Below are positions 1-10,830 of a stretch of 64,000 bases of DNA, piece by piece. The number at the start of each line of letters is the position of its first letter. Positions within the stretch are counted from its first letter, which is position 1. The notes under the pieces were generated by a model. It worked only from the letters and a program-made list of their open reading frames with translations. It had not been told where the DNA came from and made no database searches. This DNA is from Muricea muricata (Eukaryota; Cnidaria; Anthozoa; Malacalcyonacea; Plexauridae). Location of the stretch: the NCBI GenBank assembly GCA_963855995.1, contig OY979718.1, forward strand, positions 30,103,282 to 30,167,281, given 5' to 3'. Position numbers and translations under genes: made by a program.

Positions 1-182
1 ATAACACCTTGACATGAGAAACGTAGAGCTTACTTGTGAAATGAGAAGAAACGATCTTAGAACCATCAAAATCGCGTTTTAAGCGTTCTAGAAGCGATTT
101 GAGCGTAAAAATAATCTCAAATCACCAACTAAAAGTTGCCGTTTTAAATCAATCAGGGTGACGTTTTAAAGCTTAAAATGAT

Positions 183-290
183 GTTTTCAGTGCTAAAGTG
201 AACGAGTTGAGCGCAATGATGTACTGCAATGACGGACCTAAAAGAGACCCAATAAATGGAAATTGCAGAACTTAGCAAGTCGGGAATCAC
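183..290 (+). repeat. Subrepeat A (108 bp) of the monomer
   Basis: Begins GTTTTCAGTGCT. Aligned column by column with subrepeat B without gaps, 59 of 108 positions agree, against about 28 expected by chance. The strongest blocks are columns 1-12 (10 of 12) and 43-62 (14 of 20). In the trimer variant called X here, the start reads GTTTTCTGTGCT instead. Confidence 0.85.
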
Positions 291-398
291 GTTTTCGGCG
301 CTCAAACCATCGGGATAAGCGAAATGACATGTTGAAATGAGAAACCTATAACTTGCTTGTACACTGAACAGAAACGATCTTAGAACTATAAAAATCGT
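291..398 (+). repeat. Subrepeat B (108 bp) of the monomer
   Basis: Begins GTTTTCGGCGCT, directly comparable with the starts of A and C. B is the most useful part for telling monomer types apart. Its variants include a TATCGAGATGAGCG type, a CATCGGGATAAGCG type and a rarer CATCGAGATTAGC type followed by AACACCTTGACATG. The last type also carries ACGTAGAGCTTAC. Confidence 0.85.
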
Positions 399-505
399 GT
401 TTTAAGCGCTCTAGAAGCGATTTGAACGTAAAAACATGCTGAAATCACCAACGAAAAGTTGCTGTTTTAAATCGATCAGGGTGACGTTTTAGAGCTTAAA
501 ATGAT
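399..505 (+). repeat. Subrepeat C (107 bp) of the monomer
   Basis: Begins GTTTTAAGCGCT. After a one-base gap its columns 19-55 match B at about 22 of 37 positions; the second half is more diverged. It holds the TCTAGA site, the inverted repeat around GTAAAAACAT, and the AT-rich tail TTTTAAATCGATCAGGG. C is shorter by one base in monomers of the TACCCGTTCTAGAACG type, which accounts for the 322 against 323 bp spacing. Confidence 0.8.
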
Positions 506-729
506 GTTTTCAGTGCTAAAGTGAACGAGTTGAGCGCAATAATGTACTGCAATAACGGACCTAAAAGAGACCTAATAAATGGAAATTGCAGAACTTAGCA
601 AGTCGGGAATCAAGTTTTAGGCGCTCAAATTATCGAGATGAGCGAAGTAACCCGTTGACATGAGAAACCTATAACTCTCTTGTAAACTGAAAAGAAACGA
701 TCTTAGAAGCATCAAAATTGCGTTTTACC

Positions 730-741
730 CGTTCTAGAACG
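730..741. repeat. 12-bp perfect palindrome around the XbaI site
   Basis: CGTTCTAGAACG reads the same on both strands. It occurs in the monomers whose subrepeat C begins TTTTACCCG, on both arms. Sister monomers read GCGTTCTAGAAGCG or GTGTTCTAGAAGCG, which are less symmetric. Confidence 0.85.
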
Positions 742-1386
742 ATTTGAGCGTGAAAACATGCTCAAATCACCAACTTAAAATCGCCGTTTTAAATCGATCA
801 GGGTGACGTTTTAGAGCTTAAAATGATGTTTTCAGTGCTAAAGTGAACGAGTTGAGCGCAATGATGTACTGCATTCACGGACCTAAAAGAGACCTTCTAA
901 ATTGAAATTGCAGAACTAAGCATGTCGGGAATCATATTTTCGGCTCTCAAACCATCGAGATTAGCAAAATAACACCTTGACATGAGAAACGTAGAGCTTA
1001 CTTGTGAAATGAGAAGAAACGATCTTAGAACCATCAAAATCGCGTTTTAAGCGTTCTAGAAGCGATTTGAGCGTAAAAATAATCTCAAATCACCAACTAA
1101 AAGTTGCCGTTTTAAATCAATCAGGGTGACGTTTTAAATCTTAAAATGATGTTTTCAGTGCTAAAGTGAACGAGTTGAGCGCAATGATGTACTGCAATGA
1201 CGGACCTAAAAGAGACCCAATAAATGGAAATTGCAGAACTTAGCAAGTCGGGAATCATGTTTTCGGCGCTCAAACTATCGAGATGAGCGAAGTAACCCGT
1301 TGACATGAGAAACCTATAACTCTCTTGTAAACTGAACAGCAACGATCTTAGAACCATCAAAATTGCGTTTTAAGTGTTCTAGAAGC

Positions 1387-1414
1387 GATTTGAGCGTAAA
1401 AACATGCTCAAATC
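1387..1414 (+). repeat. Inverted repeat in subrepeat C (common form)
   Basis: GATTTGAGC at 1387-1395 and its exact reverse complement GCTCAAATC at 1406-1414 flank a 10-nt A-rich spacer. The same dyad recurs in a large share of monomers on both arms; other monomers carry one or two mismatches. It could extrude as a small cruciform or fold in a transcript, but no function is shown by the sequence. Confidence 0.8.
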
Positions 1415-2351
1415 ACCAACTAAAAATCGCCGTTTTATGTCAATCAGGGCGACGTTTTAGAGCTTAAAATGATGTTTTCAGTGCTAAAGTGAACGAGTTG
1501 AGTGCAATGATGTACTGCAATAACGGACCTAAAAGAGACCTTCTAAATGGAAATTGCAGAACTTAGCAAGTCGGGAATCACGTTTTCGGCGCTCAAACCA
1601 TCGGGATAAGCGAAATGACATGTTGAAATGAGAAACCTATAACTTGCTTGTACACTGAACAGAAACGATCTTAGAACTATAAAAATCGCGTTTTAAGCGC
1701 TCTAGAGGCGATTTGAACGTAAAAACATGCTGAAATCACCAACGAAAAGTTGCTGTTTTAAATCGATCAGGGTGACGTTTTAGAGCTTAAAATTATGTTT
1801 TCAGTGCTAAAGTGAACGAGTTGAGCGCAATAATGTACTGCAATCACGGACCTAAAAGAGACCTAATAAATGGAAATTGCAGAACTTAGCAAGTCGGGAA
1901 TCAGGTTTTCGGCGCTCAAATTATCGAGATGAGCGAAGTAACCCGTTGACATGAGAAACCTATAACTCTCTTGTAAACTGAAAAGAAACGATCTTAGAAG
2001 CATCAAATTGCGTTTTACCCGTTCTAGAACGATTTGAGCGTGAAAACATGCTCAAATCACCAACTTAAAATCGCCGTTTTAAATCGATCAGGGTGACGTT
2101 TTAGAGCTTAAAATGATGTTTTCAGTGCTAAAGTGAACGAGTTGAACGCAATGATGTACTGCAATCACGGACCTAAAAGAGACCTTCTAAATGGTAATTG
2201 CAGAACTTAGCAAGTTGGGAATCAGGTTTTTGGCGCTCAAACCTACGGGATGAGCGAAATGACATGTTGAAATGAGAAACCTATAACTTGCTTGTAAACT
2301 GAAAAGAAACGATCTTAGAACAATCAAAATCGCGTTTTAAGCGTTCTAGAA

Positions 2352-2383
2352 GTGATTTGAGCGTAAAAATACGCTCAAATCAC
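2352..2383 (+). repeat. Strong inverted repeat, 14-bp stem and AAAA loop
   Basis: GTGATTTGAGCGTA at 2352-2365 is followed by AAAA and the exact reverse complement at 2370-2383. This is the most complete form of the dyad in subrepeat C. Identical copies lie at 5903-5934 and 10742-10773, in monomers related by duplication. Confidence 0.88.
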
Positions 2384-2440
2384 CAACTTAAAATTGCCGT
2401 TTTAAATCGATCAGGGTGACGTTTTAGAACTTAAAATGAT

Positions 2441-5344
2441 GTTTTCTGTGCTAAAGTCAACGAGTTGAGCGCAATAACGTACTGCAATGACGGACCTGAA
2501 AGAGACACAATAAATGGAAATTGCAGAACTTAGCAAGTCGGGAAACAGGTTTACGGCGCTCAAACTATCGAGATGAGCGAAGTAACCCGTTGACATGAGA
2601 AACCGAAAACTCTCTAGTAAACTTAACAGAAACGATCTTAGAACCATCAAAATTGCGTTTTACCCATTCTAGAACGATTTGAGCGTGAAAACATGCCCAA
2701 ATCACCAACTAAAAATTGCTGTTTTAAATCGCTCAGGGTGACGTTTTAGAGCTTAAAATGATGTTTTCAGTGCTAAAGTGAACGAGTTAAGCGCAATAAT
2801 GTACTGCAATGACGGACCTAAAAGAGACCCAATAAATGGAAATTGCAGAACTTAGCAAGTCGGGAATCATGTTTTCGGCGCTCAAACTATCGAGATGAGC
2901 GAAGTAACCCGTTGACATAAGAAACCTATAACTTTCTAGTAAACTGAACAGCAACGATCTTAGAACCATCAAAATTGCGTTTTAAGTGTTCTAGAAGCGA
3001 TTTGAGCGTAAAAACATGCTCAAATCACCAACTAAAAGTTGCCGTTTTAAATCAATCAGGGTGACGTTTTAAAGCTTAAAATGATGTTTTCAGTGCTAAA
3101 GTGAACGAGTTGAGTGCAATGATGTACTGCAATAACGGACCTAAAAGAGACCTTCTAAATGGAAATTGCAGAACTTAGCAAGTCGGGAATCACGTTTTCG
3201 GCGCTCAAACCATCGGGATAAGCGAAATGACATGTTGAAATGAAAAACCTATAACTTGCTTGTACACTGAACAGAAACGATCTTAGAACTACAAAAATCG
3301 CGTTTTAAGCGCTCTAGAAGCGATTTGAACGTAAAAACATGCCGAAATCACCAACGAAAAGTTGCTGTTTTAAATCGATCAGGGTGACGTTTTAGAACTT
3401 AAAATGATGTTTTCTGTGCTAAAGTGAACGAGTTGAGCGCAATAACGTACTGCAATGACGGACCTGAAAGAGACACAATAAATGGAAATTGCAGAACTTA
3501 GCAAGTCGGGAATCAGGTTTTCGGCGCTCAAACTATCGAGATGAGCGAAGTAACCCGTTGACATGAGAAACCGAAAACTCTCTAGTAAACTTAACAGAAA
3601 CGATCTTAGAACCATCAAAATTGCGTTTTACCCATTCTAGAACGATTTGAGCGTGAAAACATGCTCAAATCACCAACTAAAAATTGCTGTTTTAAATCGC
3701 TCAGGGTGACGTTTTAGAGCTTAAAATGATGTTTTCAGTGCTAAAGTGAACGAGTTGAGCGCAATAATGTACTGCAATGACGGACCTAAAAGAGACCCAA
3801 TAAATGGAAATTGCAGAACTTAGCAAGTCGGGAATCATGTTTTCGGCGCTCAAACTATCGAGATGAGCGAAGTAACCCGTTGACATAAGAAACCTATAAC
3901 TTTCTAGTAAACTGAACAGCAACGATCTTAGAACCATCAAAATTGCGTTTTAAGTGTTCTAGAAGCGATTTGAGCGTAAAAACATGCTCAAATCACCAAC
4001 TAAAAGTTGCCGTTTTAAATCAATCAGGGTGACGTTTTAAAGCTTAAAATGATGTTTTCAGTGCTAAAGTGAACGAGTTGAGTGCAATGATGTACTGCAA
4101 TAACGGACCTAAAAGAGACCTTCTAAATGGAAATTGCAGAACTTAGCAAGTCGGGAATCACGTTTTCGGCGCTCAAACCATCGGGATAAGCGAAATGACA
4201 TGTTGAAATGAAAAACCTATAACTTGCTTGTACACTGAACAGAAACGATCTTAGAACTACAAAAATCGCGTTTTAAGCGCTCTAGAAGCGATTTGAACGT
4301 AAAAACATGCTGAAATCACCAACGAAAAGTTGCTGTTTTAAATCGATCAGGGTGACGTTTTAGAACTTAAAATGATGTTTTCTGTGCTAAAGTCAACGAG
4401 TTGAGCGCAATAACGTACTGCAATGACGGACCTGAAAGAGACACAATAAATGGAAATTGCAGAACTTAGCAAGTCGGGAATCAGGTTTTCGGCGCTCAAA
4501 CTTTCGAGATGAGCGAAGTAACCCGTTGACATGAGAAACCGAAAACTCTCTAGTAAACTTAACAGAAACGATCTTAGAACCATCAAAATTGCGTTTTACC
4601 CATTCTAGAACGATTTGAGCGTGAAAACATGCTCAAATCACCAACTAAAAATTGCTGTTTTAAATCGCTCAGGGTTACGTTTTAGAGCTTAAAATGATGT
4701 TTTCAGTGCTAAAGTGAACGAGTTGAGCGCAATAATGTACTGCAATGACGGACCTAAAAGAGACCCAATAAATGGAAATTGCAGAACTTAGCAAGTCGGG
4801 AATCATGTTTTCGGCGCTCAAACTATCGAGATGAGCGAAGTAACCCGTTGACATAAGAAACCTATAACTTTCTAGTAAACTGAACAGCAACGATCTTAGA
4901 ACCATCAAAATTGCGTTTTAAGTGTTCTAGAAGCGATTTGAGCGTAAAAACATGCTCAAATCACCAACTAAAAATCGCCGTTTTATGTCGATCAGGGCGA
5001 CGTTTTAGAGCTTAAAATGATGTTTTCAGTGCTAAAGTGAACGAGTTGAGTGCAATGATGTACTGATATAACGGACCTAAAAGAGAACTTCTAAATGGAA
5101 ATTGCAGAACTTAGCAAGTCGGGAATCACGTTTTCGGCGCTCAAACCATCGGGATAAGCGAAATGACATGTTGAAATGAAAAACCTATAACTTGCTTGTA
5201 CACTGAACAGAAACGATCTTAGAACTACAAAAATCGCGTTTTAAGCGCTCTAGAAGCGATTTGAACGTAAAAACATGCTGAAATCACCAACGAAAAGTTG
5301 CTGTTTTAAATCGATCAGGGTGACGTTTTAGAACTTAAAATGAT
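2441..5344 (+). repeat. 968-bp higher-order repeat, three units (3 monomers each)
   Basis: Monomers alternate in types X, Y, Z starting at X 2441, Y 2763, Z 3086, X 3409, Y 3731, Z 4054, X 4377, Y 4699, Z 5022. X has GTTTTCTGTGCT and ACCGAAAACTCTC. Y has GACCCAATAAATGG and ACATAAGAAACC. Z has GAGTGCAATGATG and a CATCGGGATAAGCG subrepeat B. Same-type monomers 968 bp apart are nearly identical, whereas neighbours differ at many sites. Confidence 0.9.
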
Positions 5345-6830
5345 GTTTTCTGTGCTAAAGTCAACGAGTTGAGCGCAATAACGGACCTGCAATGACGGAC
5401 CTAAAAGAGACCTAATAAATGGAAATTGGAGAACTTAGCAAGTCGGGAATCAGGTTTTTGGCGCTCAAACTATCGAGATGAGCGAAGTAACCCGTTGACA
5501 TGAGAAACCTATAACTCTCTTGTAAACTGAAAAGAAACGATCTTAGAACCAGCAAAATTGCGTTTTAAGTGTTCTAGAAGCGATTTGAGCGTAAAAACAT
5601 GCTCAAATCACTAACTTAAAATCGCCGTTTTAAATCGATTAGGGTGACGTTTTAGAGCTTAAAATGATGTTTTCAGTGCTAAAGTGAACGAGTTGAACGC
5701 AATGATGTACTGCAATCACGGACCTAAAAGAGACCTTCTAAATGGTAATTGCAGAACTTAGCAAGTTGGGAATCAGGTTTTTGGCGCTCAAACCTACGGG
5801 ATGAGCGAAATGACATGTTGAAATGAGAAACCTATAACTTGCTTGTAAACTGAAAAGAAACGATCTTAGAACAATCAAAATCGCGTTTTAAGCGTTCTAG
5901 AAGTGATTTGAGCGTAAAAATACGCTCAAATCACCAACTTAAAATTGCCGTTTTAAATCGATCAGGGTGACGTTTTAGAACTTAAAATGATGTTTTCTGT
6001 GCTAAAGTGAACGAGTTGAGCGCAATAACGTACTGCAATGACGGACCTGAAAGAGACACAATAAATGGAAATTGCAGAACTTAGCAAGTCGGGAATCAGG
6101 TTTTCGGCGCTCAAACTATCGAGATGAGCGAAGTAACCCGTTGACATGAGAAACCGAAAACTCTCTAGTAAACTTAACAGAAACGATCTTAGAACCATCA
6201 AAATTGCGTTTTACCCATTCTAGAACGATTTGAGCGTGAAAACATGCTCAAATCACCAACTAAAAATTGCTGTTTTAAATCGCTCAGGGTGACGTTTTAG
6301 AGCTTAAAATGATGTTTTCAGTGCTAAAGTGAACGAGTTGAGCGCAATAATGTACTGCAATGACGGACCTAAAAGAGACCCAATAAATGGAAATTGCAGA
6401 ACTTAGCAAGTCGGGAATCATGTTTTCGGCGCTCAAACTATCGAGATGAGCGAAATAACCCGTTGACATAAGAAACCTATAACTTTCTAGTAAACTGAAC
6501 AGCAACGATCTTAGAACCATCAAAATTGCGTTTTAAGTGTTCTAGAAGCGATTTGAGCGTAAAAACATGCTCAAATCACCAACTAAAAATCGCCGTTTTA
6601 TGTCGATCAGGGCGACGTTTTAGAGCTTAAAATGATGTTTTCAGTGCTAAAGTGAACGAGTTGAGTGCAATGATGTACTGCAATAACGGACCTAAAAGAG
6701 ACCTTCTAAATGGAAATTGCAGAACTTAGCAAGTCGGGAATTACGTTTTCGGCGCTCAAACCATCGGGATAAGCGAAATGACATGTTGAAATGAGAAACC
6801 TATAACTTGCTTGTACACTGAACAGAAACG
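5345..6830 (+). repeat. Monomers derived from the X-Y-Z set
   Basis: Opens with an aberrant X-like monomer (GGACCT in place of GTACT at 5383-5388) that turns into another type in its second half. From about 5650 it follows 2100 onwards at an offset of 3,551 bp (11 monomers), with X at 5992, Y at about 6314 and Z at about 6636. It is thus a partial further copy of the 2.1-3.3 kb segment. Confidence 0.8.
5903..5934 (+). repeat. Strong inverted repeat, second copy
   Basis: Stem arms at 5903-5916 and 5921-5934 with an AAAA loop, identical to 2352-2383. The two monomers are 3,551 bp (11 monomers) apart and share other private variants, for example ATGGTAATTG at 2191 and 5742. Confidence 0.88.
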
Positions 6831-9680
6831 ATCTTAGAACTATAAAAATCACGTTTTAAGCGCTCTAGAAGCGATTTGAACGTAAAAACATGCTGAAATC
6901 ACCAACGAAAAGTTGCTGTTTTAAATCGATCAGGGTGACGTTTTAGAGCTTAAAATTATGTTTTCAGTGCTAAAGTAAACGAGTTGAGCGCAATGATGTA
7001 CTGCAATCACGGACCTAAAAGAGACCTAATAAATGGAAATTGCAGAACTTAGCAAGTCGGGAATCAGGTTTTAGGCGCTCAAATTATCGAGATGAGCGAA
7101 GTAACCCGTTGACATGAGAAACCTATAACTCTCTTGTAAACTGAAAAGAAACGATCTTAGAAGCATCAAAATTGCGTTTTACCCGTTCTAGAACGATTTG
7201 AGCGTGAAAACATGCTCAAATCACCAACTTAAAATCGCCGTTTTAAATCGATCAGGGTGACGTTTTAGAGCTTAAAATGATGTTTTCAGTGCTAAAGTGA
7301 ACGAGTTGAGCGCAATGATGTACTGCATTTACGGACCTAAAAGAGACCTTCTAAATTGAAATTGCAGAACTAAGCATGTCGGGAATCATATTTTCGGCTC
7401 TCAAACCATCGAGATTAGCAAAATAACACCTTGACATGAGAAACGTAGAGCTTACTTGTGAAATGAGAAGAAACGATCTTAGAACCATCAAAATCGCGTT
7501 TTAAGCGTTCTAGAAGCGATTTGAGCGTAAAAATAATCTCAAATCACCAACTAAAAGTTGCCGTTTTAAATCAATCAGGGTGACGTTTTAGAGCTTAAAA
7601 TGATGTTTTCAGTGCTAAAGTGAACGAGTTGAGCGCAATGATGTACTGCAATGACGGACCTAAAAGAGACCCAATAAATGGAAATTGCAGAACTTAGCAA
7701 GTCGGGAATCACGTTTTCGGCGCTCAAACCATCGGGATAAGCGAAATGACATGTTGAAATGAGAAACCTATAACTTGCTTGTACACTGAACAGAAACGAT
7801 CTTAGAACTATAAAAATCGTGTTTTAAGCGCTCTAGAAGCGATTTGAACGTAAAAACATGCTGAAATCACCAACGAAAAGTTGCTGTTTTAAATCGATCA
7901 GGGTGACGTTTTAGAGCTTAAAATGATGTTTTCAGTGCTAAAGTGAACGAGTTGAGCGCAATAATGTACTGCAATAACGGACCTAAAAGAGACCTAATAA
8001 ATAGAAATTGCAGAACTTAGCAAGTCGGGAATCAAGTTTTAGGCGCTCAAATTATCGAGATGAGCGAAGTAACCCGTTGACATGAGAAACCTATAACTCT
8101 CTTGTAAACTGAAAAGAAACGATCTTAGAAGCATCAAAATTGCGTTTTACCCGTTCTAGAACGATTTGAGCGTGAAAACATGCTCAAATCACCAACTTAA
8201 AATCGCCGTTTTAAATCGATCAGGGTGACGTTTTAGAGCTTAAAATGATGTTTTCAGTGCTAAAGTGAACGAGTTGAGCGCAATGATGTACTGCAATGAC
8301 GGACCTAAAAGAGACCCAATAAATGGAAATTGCAGAACTTAGCAAGTCGGGAATCACGTTTTCGGCGCTCAAACCATCGGGATAAGCGAAATGACATGTT
8401 GAAATGAGAAACCTATAACTTGCTTGTACACTGAACAGAAACGATCTTAGAACTATAAAAATCACGTTTTAAGCGCTCTAGAAGCGATTTGAACGTAAAA
8501 ACATGCTGAAATCACCAACGAAAAGTTGCTGTTTTAAATCGATCAGGGTGACGTTTTAGAGCTTAAAATTATGTTTTCAGTGCTAAAGTAAACGAGTTGA
8601 GCGCAATGATGTACTGCAATCACGGACCTAAAAGAGACCTAATAAATGGAAATTGCAGAACTTAGCAAGTCGGGAATCAGGTTTTAGGCGCTCAAATTAT
8701 CGAGATGAGCGAAGTAACCCGTTGACATGAGAAACCTATAACTCTCTTGTAAACTGAAAAGAAACGATCTTAGAAGCATCAAAATTGCGTTTTACCCGTT
8801 CTAGAACGATTTGAGCGTGAAAACATGCTCAAATCACCAACTTAAAATCGCCGTTTTAAATCGATCAGGGTGACGTTTTAGAGCTTAAAATGATGTTTTC
8901 AGTGCTAAAGTGAACGAGTTGAGCGCAATGATGTACTGCATTCACGGACCTAAAAGAGACCTTCTAAATTGAAATTGCAGAACTAAGCATGTCGGGAATC
9001 ATATTTTCGGCTCTCAAACCATCGAGATTAGCAAAATAACACCTTGACATGAGAAACGTAGAGCTTACTTGTGAAATGAGAAGAAACGATCTTAGAACCA
9101 TCAAAATCGCGTTTTAAGCGTTCTAGAAGCGATTTGAGCGTAAAAATAATCTCAAATCACCAACTAAAAGTTGCCGTTTTAAATCAATCAGGGTGACGTT
9201 TTAAAGCTTAAAATGATGTTTTCAGAGCTAAAGTGAACGAGTTGAGCGCAATGATGTACTGCAATGACGGACCTAAAAGAGACCCAATAAATGGAAATTG
9301 CAGAACTTAGCAAGTCGGGAATCACGTTTTCGGCGCTCAAACCATCGGGATAAGCGAAATGACATGTTGAAATGAGAAACCTATAACTTGCTTGTACACT
9401 GAACAGAAACGATCTTAGAACTATAAAAATCGTGTTTTAAGCGCTCTAGAAGCGATTTGAACGTAAAAACATGCTGAAATCACCAACGAAAAGTTGCTGT
9501 TTTAAATCGATCAGGGTGACGTTTTAGAGCTTAAAATGATGTTTTCAGTGCTAAAGTGAACGAGTTGAGCGCAATAATGTACTGCAATAACGGACCTAAA
9601 AGAGACCTAATAAATGGAAATTGCAGAACTTAGCAAGTTGGGAATCAAGTTTTAGGCGCTCAAATTATCGAGATGAGCGA
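6830..9680 (+). repeat. 1,613-bp (5-monomer) tandem pair, left arm
   Basis: Private variants repeat at 1,613 bp: AAAATCACGTTTTAAG at about 6846 and 8459, GCTAAAGTAAACG at about 6970 and 8583, and ATAACACC at 7423 and 9036. The second unit is cut near 9680, where the long segmental duplication begins. One monomer near 8251-8460 joins an A of one type to a B of another. Confidence 0.85.
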
Positions 9681-10741
9681 AGTAACCCGTTGACATGAGA
9701 AACCTATAACTCTCTTGTAAACTGAACAGCAACGATCTTAGAACCATCAAAATTGCGTTTTAAGTGTTCTAGAAGCGATTTGAGCGTAAAAACATTCTCA
9801 AATCACCAACTAAAAATCGCCGTTTTATGTCAATAAGGGCGACGTTTTAGAGCTTAAAATGATGTTTTCAGTGCTAAAGTGAACGAGTTGAGTGCAATGA
9901 TGTACTGCAATAACGGACCTAAAAGAGACCTTCTAAATGGAAATTGCAGAACTTAGCAAGTCGGGAATCACGTTTTCGGCGCTCAAACCATCGGGATAAG
10001 CGAAATGACATGTTGAAATGAGAAACCTATAACTTGCTTGTACACTGAACAGAAACGATCTTAGAACTATAAAAATCGCGTTTTAAGCGCTCTAGAGGCG
10101 ATTTGAACGTAAAAACATGCTGAAATCACCAACGAAAAGTTGCTGTTTTAAATCGATCAGGGTGACGTTTTAGAGCTTAAATTTATGTTTTCAGTGCTAA
10201 AGTGAACGAGTTGAGCGCAATAATGTACTGCAATCACGGACCTAAAAGAGACCTAATAAATGGAAATTGCAGAACTTAGCAAGTCGGGAATCAGGTTTTC
10301 GGCGCTCAAATTATCGAGATGAGCGAAGTAACCCGTTGACATGAGAAACCTATAACTCTCTTGTAAACTGAAAAGAAACGATCTTAGAAGCATCAAATTG
10401 CGTTTTACCCGTTCTAGAACGATTTGAGCGTGAAAACATGCTCAAATCACCAACTTAAAATCGCCGTTTTAAATCGATCAGGGTGACGTTTTAGAGCTTA
10501 AAATGATGTTTTCAGTGCTAAAGTGAACGAGTTGAACGCAATGATGTACTGCAATCACGGACCTAAAAGAGACCTTCTAAATGGTAATTGCAGAACTTAG
10601 CAAGTTGGGAATCAGGTTTTTGGCGCTCAAACCTACGGGATGAGCGAAATGACATGTTGAAATGAGAAACCTATAACTTGCTTGTAAACTGAAAAGAAAC
10701 GATCTTAGAACAATCAAAATCGCGTTTTAAGCGTTCTAGAA

Positions 10742-10773
10742 GTGATTTGAGCGTAAAAATACGCTCAAATCAC
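10742..10773 (+). repeat. Strong inverted repeat, third copy
   Basis: Stem arms at 10742-10755 and 10760-10773, identical to 2352-2383. It lies in the second copy of the long left-arm duplication, offset 8,390 bp. Confidence 0.88.
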
Positions 10774-10830
10774 CAACTTAAAATTGCCGTTTTAAATCGA
10801 TCAGGGTGACGTTTTAGAACTTAAAATGAT

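Larger units (their letters stand above)
183..505 (+). repeat. Representative 323-bp monomer
   Basis: Chosen to start at the GTTTTC of subrepeat A and end before the next one at 506. It contains subrepeats A (183-290), B (291-398) and C (399-505). Base count is about 71 G and 55 C, with 17 CpG dinucleotides including the A/B boundary. It has one TCTAGA site in C, shared by most monomers, so XbaI should give a ~322-bp ladder. No polymerase III box, splice structure, CENP-B box or ribozyme core was recognised in it. Confidence 0.9.
1..1290 (+). repeat. Left-arm block of four monomers, related to 7.4-9.7 kb
   Basis: The monomers at 1 and at 969 carry the rare ATAACACCTTGACATG type of subrepeat B, also seen at 7423, 9036, 21292 and 23872. 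From 1 to about 880 the order of variants matches 7423 to about 8300 (offset 7,422 bp, 23 monomers). It also matches 9036 onwards (28 monomers). Confidence 0.8.
1290..5344 (+). repeat. Long segmental duplication, copy 1
   Basis: Matches about 9680-15024. The offset is 8,390 bp (26 monomers) up to about 3.7 kb, 8,712 bp (27) from there to about 4.9 kb, and 9,680 bp (30) at about 5.0 kb. Private variants shared at fixed offset include TCTAGAGGCG (1701 and 10091), GGAAACAGGTTTACGG (2541 and 10931) and AGGGTTACG (4671 and 13383). Copy 2 therefore carries one extra monomer and one extra trimer. Confidence 0.88.

Noticed and set aside
183..505. CENP-B box (TTCGNNNNANNCGGG) near TTCGGCGCTC or in the CCCGACTTGC region.
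   Set aside because: I compared TTCG and CCCG sites of the monomer on both strands; the fixed A (or T) and the second CG block do not fall at the required spacing.
183..505. Hammerhead ribozyme, known from some animal satellites.
   Set aside because: No CTGATGA core with a matching GAAA at suitable spacing was seen; CTGATCG and CTGATTT occur but break the core.
1121..1360. Recurrent 61-81-codon open frames (for example MMVLRSLLFSL...SSKTSP), minus strand in the left arm and plus strand in the right, as a conserved gene family.
   Set aside because: They are one frame of the satellite monomer. They are open only where the monomer has TGG or TGT in ATTTATTGGGTC/ATTTATTGTGTC; sister monomers have TAG there (ATTTATTAGGTC, ATTTAGAAGGTC) or small indels. 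Copies differ freely at amino-acid-changing sites. No start context, promoter or domain is seen.
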